Shown: positions 8,370 through 16,251 of the stretch, in pieces
Position numbering within the stretch: position 1 is the first letter of the stretch
Layout of the letters: each line of letters starts with the position of its first letter
Notes under the pieces: model-generated
Told to the model about the DNA's origin: nothing
Database searches by the model: none
What the model saw: the letters and a program-made list of their open reading frames with translations, nothing else
Made by a program: the position numbers and the translations under genes
Origin: SVTX01 sp964526505
GTDB taxonomy: Bacteria > Bacillota > Clostridia > Oscillospirales > CAG-272
DNA length: 64,000 nucleotides
Reading direction: 5' to 3'
Assembly (NCBI GenBank): GCA_964526505.1
Contig: CAZGJC010000001.1
Coordinates: forward strand, 22,772 to 86,771

Positions 8370-9986
8370 ATGTGTCAGATAATAAAAAAATATAAATTTT
8401 TGTTTTTGTGCATATCGGGAGTATTAACTGCATTCACCGTTGTTTTTCCGAAAGTGGGATTTCTTGAATGGATTTCTCTTGTGCCTGCTTCCATGGTGTT
8501 AATACTTATAGCGGATGACAAGCAAAATTCACTGCGTAAGATATATCTTCACGGTGCCGTATTTTTTATGTCTTTTTATCTTGTGATATGGCATTGGTTT
8601 TTATATATGTATCCGCTTGAATTTATGGAAGTTTCGCATGCGGTGGCTTTATTTATCGTTTTAGTGGCATGGATAGGGCTTTCAATTGTTCAAACGGTGA
8701 CCGGTTCGCTTATATTTCTTGTATTTGCCGTAATTTTTCGATGCAGAATATTTGAAAAAATCAAAATACTTGTTCCGATTTTGGCGGGGGCGTTGTGGGC
8801 TTCCATTGAGTGGTCTCAAACAATCGGTTGGTGGGGCGTGCCGTGGGGCAGATTATGTCTCGGGCAGAGCGAAACAAATCTTTCCATGCTTTCCGCTTCG
8901 GTGTTCGGATCATACTTTGTAACGTTTATTATAGTTGCGGTCAACTTTTGTATAGGATATATTCTCATAAGACAGGATTTTGCGAGAATATTGTCTGTGG
9001 TGTGCGTGTGTTTGATTGTCGGAAATCTGCTTATCGGATGCATGGTGAGAATTTCATACAGCGATGACGGAAATGAAAAGATTACGGTTTCCGCAGTTCA
9101 AGGAAATATTCACTTGAATGAAAAATGGAGCGATGGAACACGGCAGGAAATAGAAGAAGCACAGACCAAATATACTATTGAGGCATCAGACAACGGAGCG
9201 GATTTGATTATATGGGCGGAGACTGCATTTCCGTACAGTATGGACGAAGAACTCGCAGAATATTTCTCGGAACTTGCGAAAAGCACGGGAACAACGATTA
9301 TTGCATCTGCGTTTACGTATCCGGAAACCCCGGTTTATGCTCAAAGCGGTGCAATGAGAACGTATAATTCACTTATGGAAGTGCGGAGCGACGGAAGTTT
9401 CGGAGATGATATATATTCAAAGCAACGGCTTGTTCCTTTTGCGGAATTTGTTCCGATGTATGACGTGGTAAAGGTATTGCTGCCACCGTTTGCCGAACTC
9501 AATATGATATCCGATGACGTTTTGCCCGGTGATGAAAGCGTGGTTTTACATACCGAGCAGGGAAACATCGGGTGTATGATTTGTTTCGACTCCGTATACG
9601 AAAACATTGCCATGGAAGCGGTCAGAGGCGGAGCGGAGATGCTTATAGTTTCCACAAACGATGCGTGGTTCGACAAGTCGGCGGAAAATTATATGCATAC
9701 ATCGCAGTCTAAACTTCGTGCCGTAGAAACAGGACGGTATTTGGTGCGTGCCGCAAACACCGGCATTTCCGGTATAATCAACCCTATGGGTGAGTTTGAA
9801 GAGAGTTTGGGCATACTCGAAGGCGGAACGGTAACAGGTGATATTTATTTGAGAGAACAAAGAACGATATACTCGATAATAGGCAACAGTTTTGTTTACG
9901 CTTGTGTCGGTGTGTCTGCGATTTTACTTGTGTCGTCCATTGCGGTTGCTGTTTATGACAGAAAAAAGTCAAAAGAAAACGCATGA
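8370..9986 (+). CDS. lnt: Apolipoprotein N-acyltransferase
   Basis: 538 residues: an N-terminal half with about six membrane segments, a nitrilase domain (about 235-490), and a C-terminal membrane segment. The catalytic triad is visible as Glu in WAETAFP, Lys in SKQRLVPFAEF and Cys in GCMICFDS. It adds the third acyl chain to diacylated lipoproteins on the outer face of the membrane. Lnt is classically a Gram-negative enzyme but occurs in some Firmicutes. At least eight lipoproteins in this window are potential substrates. It is the last intact gene of the upp operon, and the next frame overlaps its stop codon. Confidence 0.9.
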   Translation: MCQIIKKYKFLFLCISGVLTAFTVVFPKVGFLEWISLVPASMVLILIADDKQNSLRKIYLHGAVFFMSFYLVIWHWFLYMYPLEFMEVSHAVALFIVLVAWIGLSIVQTVTGSLIFLVFAVIFRCRIFEKIKILVPILAGALWASIEWSQTIGWWGVPWGRLCLGQSETNLSMLSASVFGSYFVTFIIVAVNFCIGYILIRQDFARILSVVCVCLIVGNLLIGCMVRISYSDDGNEKITVSAVQGNIHLNEKWSDGTRQEIEEAQTKYTIEASDNGADLIIWAETAFPYSMDEELAEYFSELAKSTGTTIIASAFTYPETPVYAQSGAMRTYNSLMEVRSDGSFGDDIYSKQRLVPFAEFVPMYDVVKVLLPPFAELNMISDDVLPGDESVVLHTEQGNIGCMICFDSVYENIAMEAVRGGAEMLIVSTNDAWFDKSAENYMHTSQSKLRAVETGRYLVRAANTGISGIINPMGEFEESLGILEGGTVTGDIYLREQRTIYSIIGNSFVYACVGVSAILLVSSIAVAVYDRKKSKENA

Positions 9987-10332
9987 AGAAGATTATAATT
10001 ATATCAGTTGCAATTATAGTCGCCGTTGTAGTGTTATGTATTGTGTTTACGCTTTTGTCCGAAAAGAGTGAGCAACTTTGCGGGAATATTCATCGGTTGA
10101 TATAGGGACCGGAGGCGTGCTTGATTTTAAAGGCGAGAGCGTGACGGTGTCATATTTTTCGTCGGGACGTGAGGTGTTTTCCGCACAAGGAACGTATCAT
10201 ATAAGTGACGGAAATATAGATATGAGTTTTGACGATACGAACTCAAACAATATATACGATGGATTACACAAAATAGAGATATGTGAAGACTACATTGTTT
10301 TTGATGGAATTAAATACAAAAAAGAGAATTGA
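9983..10332 (+). pseudogene. Small membrane-anchored protein interrupted by a frameshift
   Basis: An ATG overlapping the lnt stop opens a frame encoding a hydrophobic anchor (MKKIIIISVAIIVAVVVLC) and then SEKSEQLCGN before stopping near 10103. The next frame (from about 10078) continues with EYSSVDIGTGGVLDFKG and ends in DGIKYKKEN at 10332. That continuation resembles the lipoprotein immediately downstream (GTYSNLDSGTG ... NGVEYKKA). One missing base in the GGG run near 10080-10085 would join the two parts exactly at the aligned EYS. It is either a real disruption, a sequencing error, or less likely a recoding site. Confidence 0.6.
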
Positions 10333-10334
10333 TG

Positions 10335-10363
10335 TTGACAACAATAATTCTTTCGTGTATAAT
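10335..10363 (+). promoter_or_regulatory. Promoter of the small lipoprotein at 10393
   Basis: TTGACA (10335-10340), 17 bases, TATAAT (10358-10363). Confidence 0.75.
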
Positions 10364-10392
10364 AATATCGATTAAATATTAGGAGAATACAA

Positions 10393-10773
10393 ATGAAAAA
10401 GATAATTTCAAGTGCATTGGCACTTCTTTTGCTTGCCGTTTTGGCGATGACGGCAATGGTTTCCTGCACGGACGATGACAGCAAAACAAACGGCACGGCT
10501 ATATCCGGAACATATTCAAATCTTGATAGCGGAACAGGTGTTACGTTTGAATTTTCAAGTGATATGAACGTGAAAATCACACGTCAGTCCACATACAGAA
10601 CAGACCTTGAAGCGAGCGGTACGTATTCAATTGCCGACGGAAAAATAACAATTACATACAATGAACGTACAACCGGAAGTTCGGAAACAGCCGAGAAATA
10701 TTCCGGAGAACTTACGTATGAGTCCGGTGACGGATTTATAAAAATTAACGGTGTGGAATACAAAAAAGCATAA
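10393..10773 (+). CDS. Small lipoprotein, function unknown
   Basis: 126 residues. The signal peptide ends in the lipobox MVSC (cysteine near residue 25), so the mature protein is anchored on the outer face of the membrane. The remainder is a compact beta-rich domain with two GTYS repeats (GTYSNLDSGTG and GTYSIADGKIT) and a C-terminal INGVEYKKA. This layout resembles small lipocalin-like or META-like stress domains, but no family is assigned. It is a paralogue of the frameshifted frame just upstream, so the pair arose by duplication. It has its own promoter and terminator. Confidence 0.8.
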   Translation: MKKIISSALALLLLAVLAMTAMVSCTDDDSKTNGTAISGTYSNLDSGTGVTFEFSSDMNVKITRQSTYRTDLEASGTYSIADGKITITYNERTTGSSETAEKYSGELTYESGDGFIKINGVEYKKA

Positions 10774-10779
10774 TCGAAA

Positions 10780-10810
10780 AACAAAAAAGGCGTATATCGC
10801 CTTTTTTGTT
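10780..10810 (+). terminator. Rho-independent terminator
   Basis: A 13-bp stem (10780-10792 with 10798-10810) ends in a T-run 6 bases after the lipoprotein stop. Confidence 0.9.
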
Positions 10811-10873
10811 TTATAAACTTTTCCCGTAAAGACTGAAAATTGACAAATGTGTCGGCTTTGTGAAAAAAATCTG

Positions 10874-10902
10874 TTGACATTTTTTCACAAATAGTGTATA
10901 AT
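10874..10902 (+). promoter_or_regulatory. Strong promoter of the lipoprotein at 10949
   Basis: TTGACA (10874-10879), 17 bases, TATAAT (10897-10902). Both hexamers are perfect. A small CTTAG/CTAAG hairpin (10911-10925) lies in the leader. Confidence 0.85.
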
Positions 10903-10948
10903 GATACCAACTTAGGGATAACTAAGAAATTCAGGAGGATAGTTTACT

Positions 10949-11359
10949 ATGAAAAAGAACATTCTTAAAGTTGTAGCCCTCGCACTTATCGCAGTTATGA
11001 CATGTGCCATTCTTGTTGCATGTGCACCTGCATCAGACCCTGACAAGGCTTTGGACGCTCTCAAAGATAACGGAATCGATTGGGCGGCACAAGACACGCT
11101 TGTAATTCCCACTGCTCTTAAACTTTTGGGTGTTGACGGTATTGATTCCGTCGTAAGCGGAACGGGTAAAATTGACGATGAGTTTGCTCACGTTACTATC
11201 ATCTATTTTGAAGACAAAGATGATGCAAATGATGCTTGGGAAAAAGTTCAGAAGTATTCCGACGAAAAGAAGGATGATGAGGCTGAGGACTGGGTTTGCA
11301 AAAAGTCCGGCAAGATGATTTACTTCGGAACGGAAAACGCAATTAAAGCGGCAAGATAA
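10949..11359 (+). CDS. Lipoprotein of unknown function
   Basis: 136 residues. The N-terminus MKKNILKVVALALIAVM leads to the lipobox LVAC, followed by a short acidic and charged domain of about 110 residues (DPDKALDALKDNGIDW ... YFGTENAIKAAR). The perfect promoter and AGGAGG site imply high expression. No family is recognised, and the domain has no obvious catalytic motif. It stands alone between two terminators. Confidence 0.8.
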   Translation: MKKNILKVVALALIAVMTCAILVACAPASDPDKALDALKDNGIDWAAQDTLVIPTALKLLGVDGIDSVVSGTGKIDDEFAHVTIIYFEDKDDANDAWEKVQKYSDEKKDDEAEDWVCKKSGKMIYFGTENAIKAAR

Positions 11360-11365
11360 TTTTTT

Positions 11366-11403
11366 ACAAGAAAAAGGGGTCGATTTTGACCCCTTTTTCT
11401 TGT
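11366..11403 (+). terminator. Rho-independent terminator
   Basis: A 16-bp perfect stem (11366-11381 with 11388-11403) just after the lipoprotein stop. Confidence 0.9.
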
Positions 11404-11409
11404 AAAAAC

Positions 11410-11436
11410 AACCACAAAGGCTATGCCTTTGTGGTT
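11410..11436. terminator. Terminator of the CNNM/CorC operon (both orientations possible)
   Basis: A 12-bp stem (11410-11421 with 11425-11436) with a 3-base loop and T-runs on both sides. It lies just after the stop of the minus-strand gene. Confidence 0.85.
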
Positions 11437-11440
11437 GTTT

Positions 11441-12742
11441 TTAATCTTCGTCGTTTACAGGTGTTACGAGAACGGTAAGTTTCATAATTCTGAACTCATC
11501 CATTTCGGTAACGATAACACACAGATTTTTATATGTAAAACTGTCGCCAACATGTGGGTCGGCATTAAGTTCTTCGACAGCCCATCCGCCGACGGTGGAG
11601 TATTCACATTCAAAATCATTATCTTCGAACTCGATTTCAGAGAAGAAATCGTCGATATTCATATCTCCCGAAACATCATAGGTGTTTTCTCCGGTGCGTT
11701 CAATCATTGACACTATTTCGTCGGATTCGTCCCATATATCTCCTACTATTTCTTCGAGTATGTCTTCCATCGTGACCAGTCCCAGCGTACCACCGAACTC
11801 GTCGATAACAATTGCAAGGTGGGTTTTTTCTTCACGCATAATTGCAAGTGCGTTGGGAAGTTTCATTGTTTTATGTATCATTTTAGGACGAAGAAGCAGA
11901 GACCGCAGGTCGATTTTTGAATGATCTCCGTCATATTCGGCAAGTTGTTTGTAGTAATGATTTAAATAAAGTATACCGATAACATTGTCAATATCGTCTT
12001 CATAGACGGGAATGCGTGAATATCTTGAATTTTCTATTATTTCGAGAATGTTTTCAGCATCGTCGTCGATATCTATGTCCACCATGTTCATACGTGGAGT
12101 CATAACTTCTTCTACGGTCGTATCCTGAAATTCCAAAGTGGATTGAAGCAATTCGCTTTTATCCTCGTCGATAACCCCTTCCTCTTCGACCGCATCAATT
12201 ATCGTTGAAAGTTCTTCTTCTGTAACGGTTGGAGAATTTTCGTCTCTCTCTTTGCCCCATAATTTCGACAAGAGTTTAACTATGAGAAGTACGATAAATA
12301 CGAGCGGATAAAGAATAATAGTGATTATTTTAATCGGAAATGCAACAAACCGAGATACTTTATCGGCGTACTGTTTACATACGATTTTGGGTACAATTTC
12401 TCCGAAAATCAATACGATAAGAGTAAGTACTATGGTTGCTATGAATGATGCGAGAGATTCGTTGTTGTTATTAAAATCTTTGAATATGTTAATCGCAATA
12501 AGTGTTGCCGCAGTGGATGCGGCGATGTTTGCAAGGTTATTGCCTATAAGAATTGCCGAAAGTGTTGACGTGAAATTTTCAACGGTTTTGTATGCCAATT
12601 TTGCGGTTGAAGATCCGTTTTCGGCAGATTTTTTCAGTCGGGACTTGTTTGCGGAATTGAACGCTATCTCACTTCCGGAAAACAGTGCAGAGAAAGCAAG
12701 GCATATAAAAATTACAATCAAAGAGGGAATATATTTCGTCAT
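11441..12742 (-). CDS. CNNM/CorC-family (hemolysin-like) membrane protein with CBS domains
   Basis: 433 residues: an N-terminal DUF21/CNNM transmembrane domain of about 190 residues (SGSEIAFNSANKSRLKK, GNNLANIAAST, FGEIVPKI), a pair of CBS domains (VMTPRMNMVDID ... SRYSRIPVYEDD; VIDEFGGTLGLVTMEDILEEIVGDIWDE) and a C-terminal CorC/HlyC domain. The family is linked to divalent cation, mainly magnesium, efflux or homeostasis, with CBS domains binding nucleotides. The old name hemolysin is not meaningful here. It overlaps by four bases the paralogue upstream, forming a two-gene operon. Confidence 0.88.
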   Translation of the reverse strand: MTKYIPSLIVIFICLAFSALFSGSEIAFNSANKSRLKKSAENGSSTAKLAYKTVENFTSTLSAILIGNNLANIAASTAATLIAINIFKDFNNNNESLASFIATIVLTLIVLIFGEIVPKIVCKQYADKVSRFVAFPIKIITIILYPLVFIVLLIVKLLSKLWGKERDENSPTVTEEELSTIIDAVEEEGVIDEDKSELLQSTLEFQDTTVEEVMTPRMNMVDIDIDDDAENILEIIENSRYSRIPVYEDDIDNVIGILYLNHYYKQLAEYDGDHSKIDLRSLLLRPKMIHKTMKLPNALAIMREEKTHLAIVIDEFGGTLGLVTMEDILEEIVGDIWDESDEIVSMIERTGENTYDVSGDMNIDDFFSEIEFEDNDFECEYSTVGGWAVEELNADPHVGDSFTYKNLCVIVTEMDEFRIMKLTVLVTPVNDED

Positions 12743-14088
12743 AATATATCTTCACCTCCTACGATTACTGAATCGTCCTTTGCAAATACAGAGTTCTCCG
12801 CCGCAATTTCGGACTCGTTCATAATACGCATTTCAATATAGGATACTCTACCGTCTTCAACGGTATCAACTGTGATTTCCACGTTATTATAAGTAAAAGA
12901 CTCTCCCTCGTCCGGAATTTTTCCGAACGTTTCAATAACCCAAGAAAGTACAGGGCGATTCGCTATATGCGATTCTTTAATTTCAAGGTGCATTCTCGAG
13001 AACGCTTCTTTTACTGTCATCTTTGTATTGACTCTGAATTTATTACCGCCAAGTTTGGTGAAATTATTATCTACAACGTCGTCCTCGTCCCAAATTTCAC
13101 CTACAAGCTCTTCAAGAAAATCCTCGATTGTTACTATGCCAAGAGTTTCGCCACGCTCACCGCTTACAACGGCAAGATAAAATTTGTGTTGTCTCATATT
13201 GGTAAGCAAATCGTCGATTTTTGCATTACTTTTTACAAAGAACGGTTGGATAAGCAGTGTTCTTATATTTAAAGAAGGGTCTTTATAATATTCTTTTATA
13301 AAGTTTCTTATCGGCAACGTGCCGATGATATTGTCAATATCGCCGTCGTAAACGGGAAGACGGGAATGTTTTGACTGTTTTATCGTGACCATTATCTGGT
13401 CGTTTGTCATTGACGCATCGAGAGCAAGAATATCATCCCTCATTGTCATAACGTCACGAGCGGTTGTTTCGGAAAACTCTATTGCGGACTTGAACAGTTC
13501 GCTTTGGTCCTCGTCTACAACGCCTTCTTCCTCGGCGGTTTCAATTATGTCGTACAATTCTTCTTCGGTTATAGATGGTTCATCGTTACCTTTGAAAAGT
13601 TTCGTTACGCTTGTTGTTATCATACCGAAAAATGCGGAGAGAGGCGTGAAAATTTTCATAAAGAACATCATGATGCCTGAAAAGTGAATGGAAGTCCAGA
13701 GAGGTTTGTCGTTTGCAAAACTTTTTGGAATCATCTCACCGAACAGGAATATAATTGCTGTTGCCCATATGGTAGCTATGATACTTTGAGTGCTTTCGTC
13801 AATATTTGTTGATGACAGAACATCAAGCGTTACCAACGTTGCAACTGAAGCGGCGGCAATTTTTACAATATTATTGCCGATAAGAAGAGTTGTGAGTGCC
13901 TTGTCAAAATTATTTGCGATATACAAAGCACGTTTTGCCTTTTTGTTACCTTCGTCAGCCATATTTTTAACACGTATTTTGTTTATGAGTGAAAATGCAC
14001 TCTCCGCACTGGAAAAATATGCAGCGAAAATAACGAGAATAATGAATAGAGTTATAAGTAAACTTAAACTTCGACCGTCGTCCGGCAT
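12739..14088 (-). CDS. Second CNNM/CorC-family membrane protein with CBS domains
   Basis: About 449 residues starting MPDDGRSLSLL, with the same DUF21-CBS-CBS-CorC layout as its neighbour (SSAESAFSLINKIRVKNM, GNNIVKIAAA, VMTMRDDILALD, SGERGETLGIVTIEDFLEELVGEIWDEDD). A longer in-frame extension up to 14190 is rejected because the promoter hexamers lie inside it. The ribosome site GGAG is about 14 bases from the chosen ATG, which is long. Tandem paralogues suggest a heteromeric or functionally split pair handling magnesium or other divalent cations. Confidence 0.85.
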   Translation of the reverse strand: MPDDGRSLSLLITLFIILVIFAAYFSSAESAFSLINKIRVKNMADEGNKKAKRALYIANNFDKALTTLLIGNNIVKIAAASVATLVTLDVLSSTNIDESTQSIIATIWATAIIFLFGEMIPKSFANDKPLWTSIHFSGIMMFFMKIFTPLSAFFGMITTSVTKLFKGNDEPSITEEELYDIIETAEEEGVVDEDQSELFKSAIEFSETTARDVMTMRDDILALDASMTNDQIMVTIKQSKHSRLPVYDGDIDNIIGTLPIRNFIKEYYKDPSLNIRTLLIQPFFVKSNAKIDDLLTNMRQHKFYLAVVSGERGETLGIVTIEDFLEELVGEIWDEDDVVDNNFTKLGGNKFRVNTKMTVKEAFSRMHLEIKESHIANRPVLSWVIETFGKIPDEGESFTYNNVEITVDTVEDGRVSYIEMRIMNESEIAAENSVFAKDDSVIVGGEDIL

Positions 14089-14161
14089 TGTGGGAAATGT
14101 TTCTCCTTTTTTTGTTATTATGCAAAATGCATAGAAAAAGAGCATTTTACATTTATGATAT

Positions 14162-14190
14162 ATTATATAGTTTTTTGCGTACTTTGTCAA
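14162..14190 (-). promoter_or_regulatory. Promoter of the CNNM/CorC pair
   Basis: Minus strand: TTGACA (14190-14185), 17 bases, TATAAT (14167-14162). It fixes the translation start of the first gene downstream of 14155. Confidence 0.85.
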
Positions 14191-14248
14191 GAGATTTGCA
14201 AAATATTTGACCCTTTAAAAACAAAAGGGAGTAATTTTTATAAATGAC

Positions 14249-14277
14249 TTCACAAAAACAGAAAATTATGTTATAAT
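14249..14277 (+). promoter_or_regulatory. Promoter of the dxs-mutS2 operon
   Basis: TTCACA (14249-14254), 17 bases, TATAAT (14272-14277). Confidence 0.65.
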
Positions 14278-14337
14278 AAAACGATATAATATATTATGAT
14301 GTTGAAAACTTAGAGTACAAAGAAGGAGAAGTATAAT

Positions 14338-16251
14338 TTGAACGATAAAATAAGTAATTATTCGTACAGATATCTCGGAAAAATAAACTCTCCTGACGAG
14401 TTGAAAAAATACAGCGATGCGGAAATGCCTGTGCTTTGCAGTGAAATTCGTGATTTTCTTGTTAAAAGAGTCAGTGAAAACGGCGGTCACTTGGCATCTA
14501 ACTTAGGTGTTGTTGAATTGACTGTTGCAATACACCGAAATTTCAATTGTCCGCACGACCACATAATATTTGACGTTGGTCATCAAAGTTACGTACATAA
14601 AATTCTTACCGGAAGATACGATAAATTTGACACGTTGCGTCAGAGCGGAGGACTTTCGGGATTTACAAAGAGAAGCGAAAGCGAATACGATTGTTTTGGA
14701 GCGGGTCACAGTTCAACATCCATCTCGGCGGGACTTGGATTTGCCGAGTCTGATAAACTTTCGGGTAGTGACGCATATACTGTGGTCGTATTGGGCGACG
14801 GTGCGTTTACCGGTGGTATGATACACGAGGCTTTGAACAATTGCAGGCGGGGACTTAAATTGATAATTATTCTCAATGAGAATGAAATGTCAATATCCAA
14901 AAATATAGGACGATTTGCAAAGAATATCGCACGGCTCAGAAAGAAGAGCGGTTATTTTAAAGCCAAAAGAGTTACAAGTTCTGTTATAAGACGTATTCCG
15001 CTTGTTGGAAAGTACGTATACAGTGGAATCAGAAAAGTTAAAAAATCCTTTAAAAATTTACTTTACGGAAGTAATTATTTTGAGGATATGGGGCTATACT
15101 ATCTCGGACCTGTTGACGGTAACAAATATGAAGACGTTGATGCACTTATCAAGGAGGCTAAAAAAGCAGGAGAGAGCGTTATTATTCACATTAAAACTCA
15201 AAAGGGAAAAGGGTACAAGCCCGCTGAGGAAAATCCCGGGGGATATCATGGCATAAGTCCCATATCAAAATCTGAAATGAGCAGTAGTTTTTCAAAGGAA
15301 TTTGGGAAATGCCTTTCGGAGTTGGCGGAAAATGACGAGAAAATTTGTGCCATTACGGCCGCTATGAGTAGTGGAACGGGTCTTGATGCTTTTGAAAAGA
15401 AATTCCCCGATAGATTTTTTGACGTGGGAATAGCAGAGGAGCATGCGGTGACGTTTGCAACGGGTCTCTCCGCAAACGGATATAAACCGGTTTTTGCAGT
15501 GTATTCAACGTTCTTGCAACGAAGTTATGACCAAATTATTCATGACGCCGCATTGCAAAATTTACCACTTGTTTTGGCGATTGACCGTGCGGGTCTTAAT
15601 CCGTCCGACGGTGCCACGCATCACGGAATATTCGACGTTGCTTTCCTGTCCCAAATCCCGGGTGTCGAGATATACACCCCGGTAACATACGGCGGATTAC
15701 GTGAATCGCTAAAACGTGGATTGGAAAGAAATTGCGTATCTGCGGTGAGATACGTAAACGGTGAAGAAAACAAGGAAATAGCGAATATTTTTTATCCGAA
15801 AGGTGATTTTGAAAATATAGGTGTAAGAACAGCCGATAATAATTTTGCCGACGTTCTTTTTGTGACACATGGCAGGATGTCGCATGAATGTTTGAGGGCA
15901 AGAGAGGTATTGAAGTCATGCGGAATATCTTCAAACGTTGCTCTTTGCGAGTATATAAAACCATATGACAAACTTGCGTACGATATACTGAAAGTTATCG
16001 ATGTGATTCGCCCACGTGTGATTGTATTTGCGGAAGAAGAAATTAAAGCGGGCGGATTCGGAATGATGTTATCGGAAAAAATAAGACGTGATTTGGAGCG
16101 ATTAGATATACGCTATACGATTGTTGCGACTGACGACTCGTTTGTTATACAAGATGAAAATGAACCAATATACAAGAGTGCTTGTGTAGACTTTGAAACT
16201 TTGGCAGGACGCAGTGCCGAGTTGTTTTACGAATGGAGAGATAAAAAGTGA
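14338..16251 (+). CDS. dxs: 1-deoxy-D-xylulose-5-phosphate synthase
   Basis: 637 residues, starting with TTG after AAGGAGA. It condenses pyruvate and glyceraldehyde 3-phosphate to DXP, the first step of the MEP isoprenoid route. The thiamine pyrophosphate motif is visible as GDGAFTGGMIHEALNN, along with the N-terminal HLASNLGVVELT, the catalytic glutamate region DVGIAEEHAVTFATGL and a C-terminal transketolase domain. A slightly basic insert (about residues 195-235, RLRKKSGYFKAKR) is somewhat larger than usual. The start of mutS2 overlaps the stop by four bases. IspH of the same pathway is encoded at 35.7 kb. Confidence 0.96.
   Translation: MNDKISNYSYRYLGKINSPDELKKYSDAEMPVLCSEIRDFLVKRVSENGGHLASNLGVVELTVAIHRNFNCPHDHIIFDVGHQSYVHKILTGRYDKFDTLRQSGGLSGFTKRSESEYDCFGAGHSSTSISAGLGFAESDKLSGSDAYTVVVLGDGAFTGGMIHEALNNCRRGLKLIIILNENEMSISKNIGRFAKNIARLRKKSGYFKAKRVTSSVIRRIPLVGKYVYSGIRKVKKSFKNLLYGSNYFEDMGLYYLGPVDGNKYEDVDALIKEAKKAGESVIIHIKTQKGKGYKPAEENPGGYHGISPISKSEMSSSFSKEFGKCLSELAENDEKICAITAAMSSGTGLDAFEKKFPDRFFDVGIAEEHAVTFATGLSANGYKPVFAVYSTFLQRSYDQIIHDAALQNLPLVLAIDRAGLNPSDGATHHGIFDVAFLSQIPGVEIYTPVTYGGLRESLKRGLERNCVSAVRYVNGEENKEIANIFYPKGDFENIGVRTADNNFADVLFVTHGRMSHECLRAREVLKSCGISSNVALCEYIKPYDKLAYDILKVIDVIRPRVIVFAEEEIKAGGFGMMLSEKIRRDLERLDIRYTIVATDDSFVIQDENEPIYKSACVDFETLAGRSAELFYEWRDKK

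Noticed and set aside
12739..14190. Longer start for the second CNNM/CorC protein (483 residues)
   Set aside because: The extra 34 codons contain the -35 and -10 boxes of a consensus promoter, so they are not transcribed.
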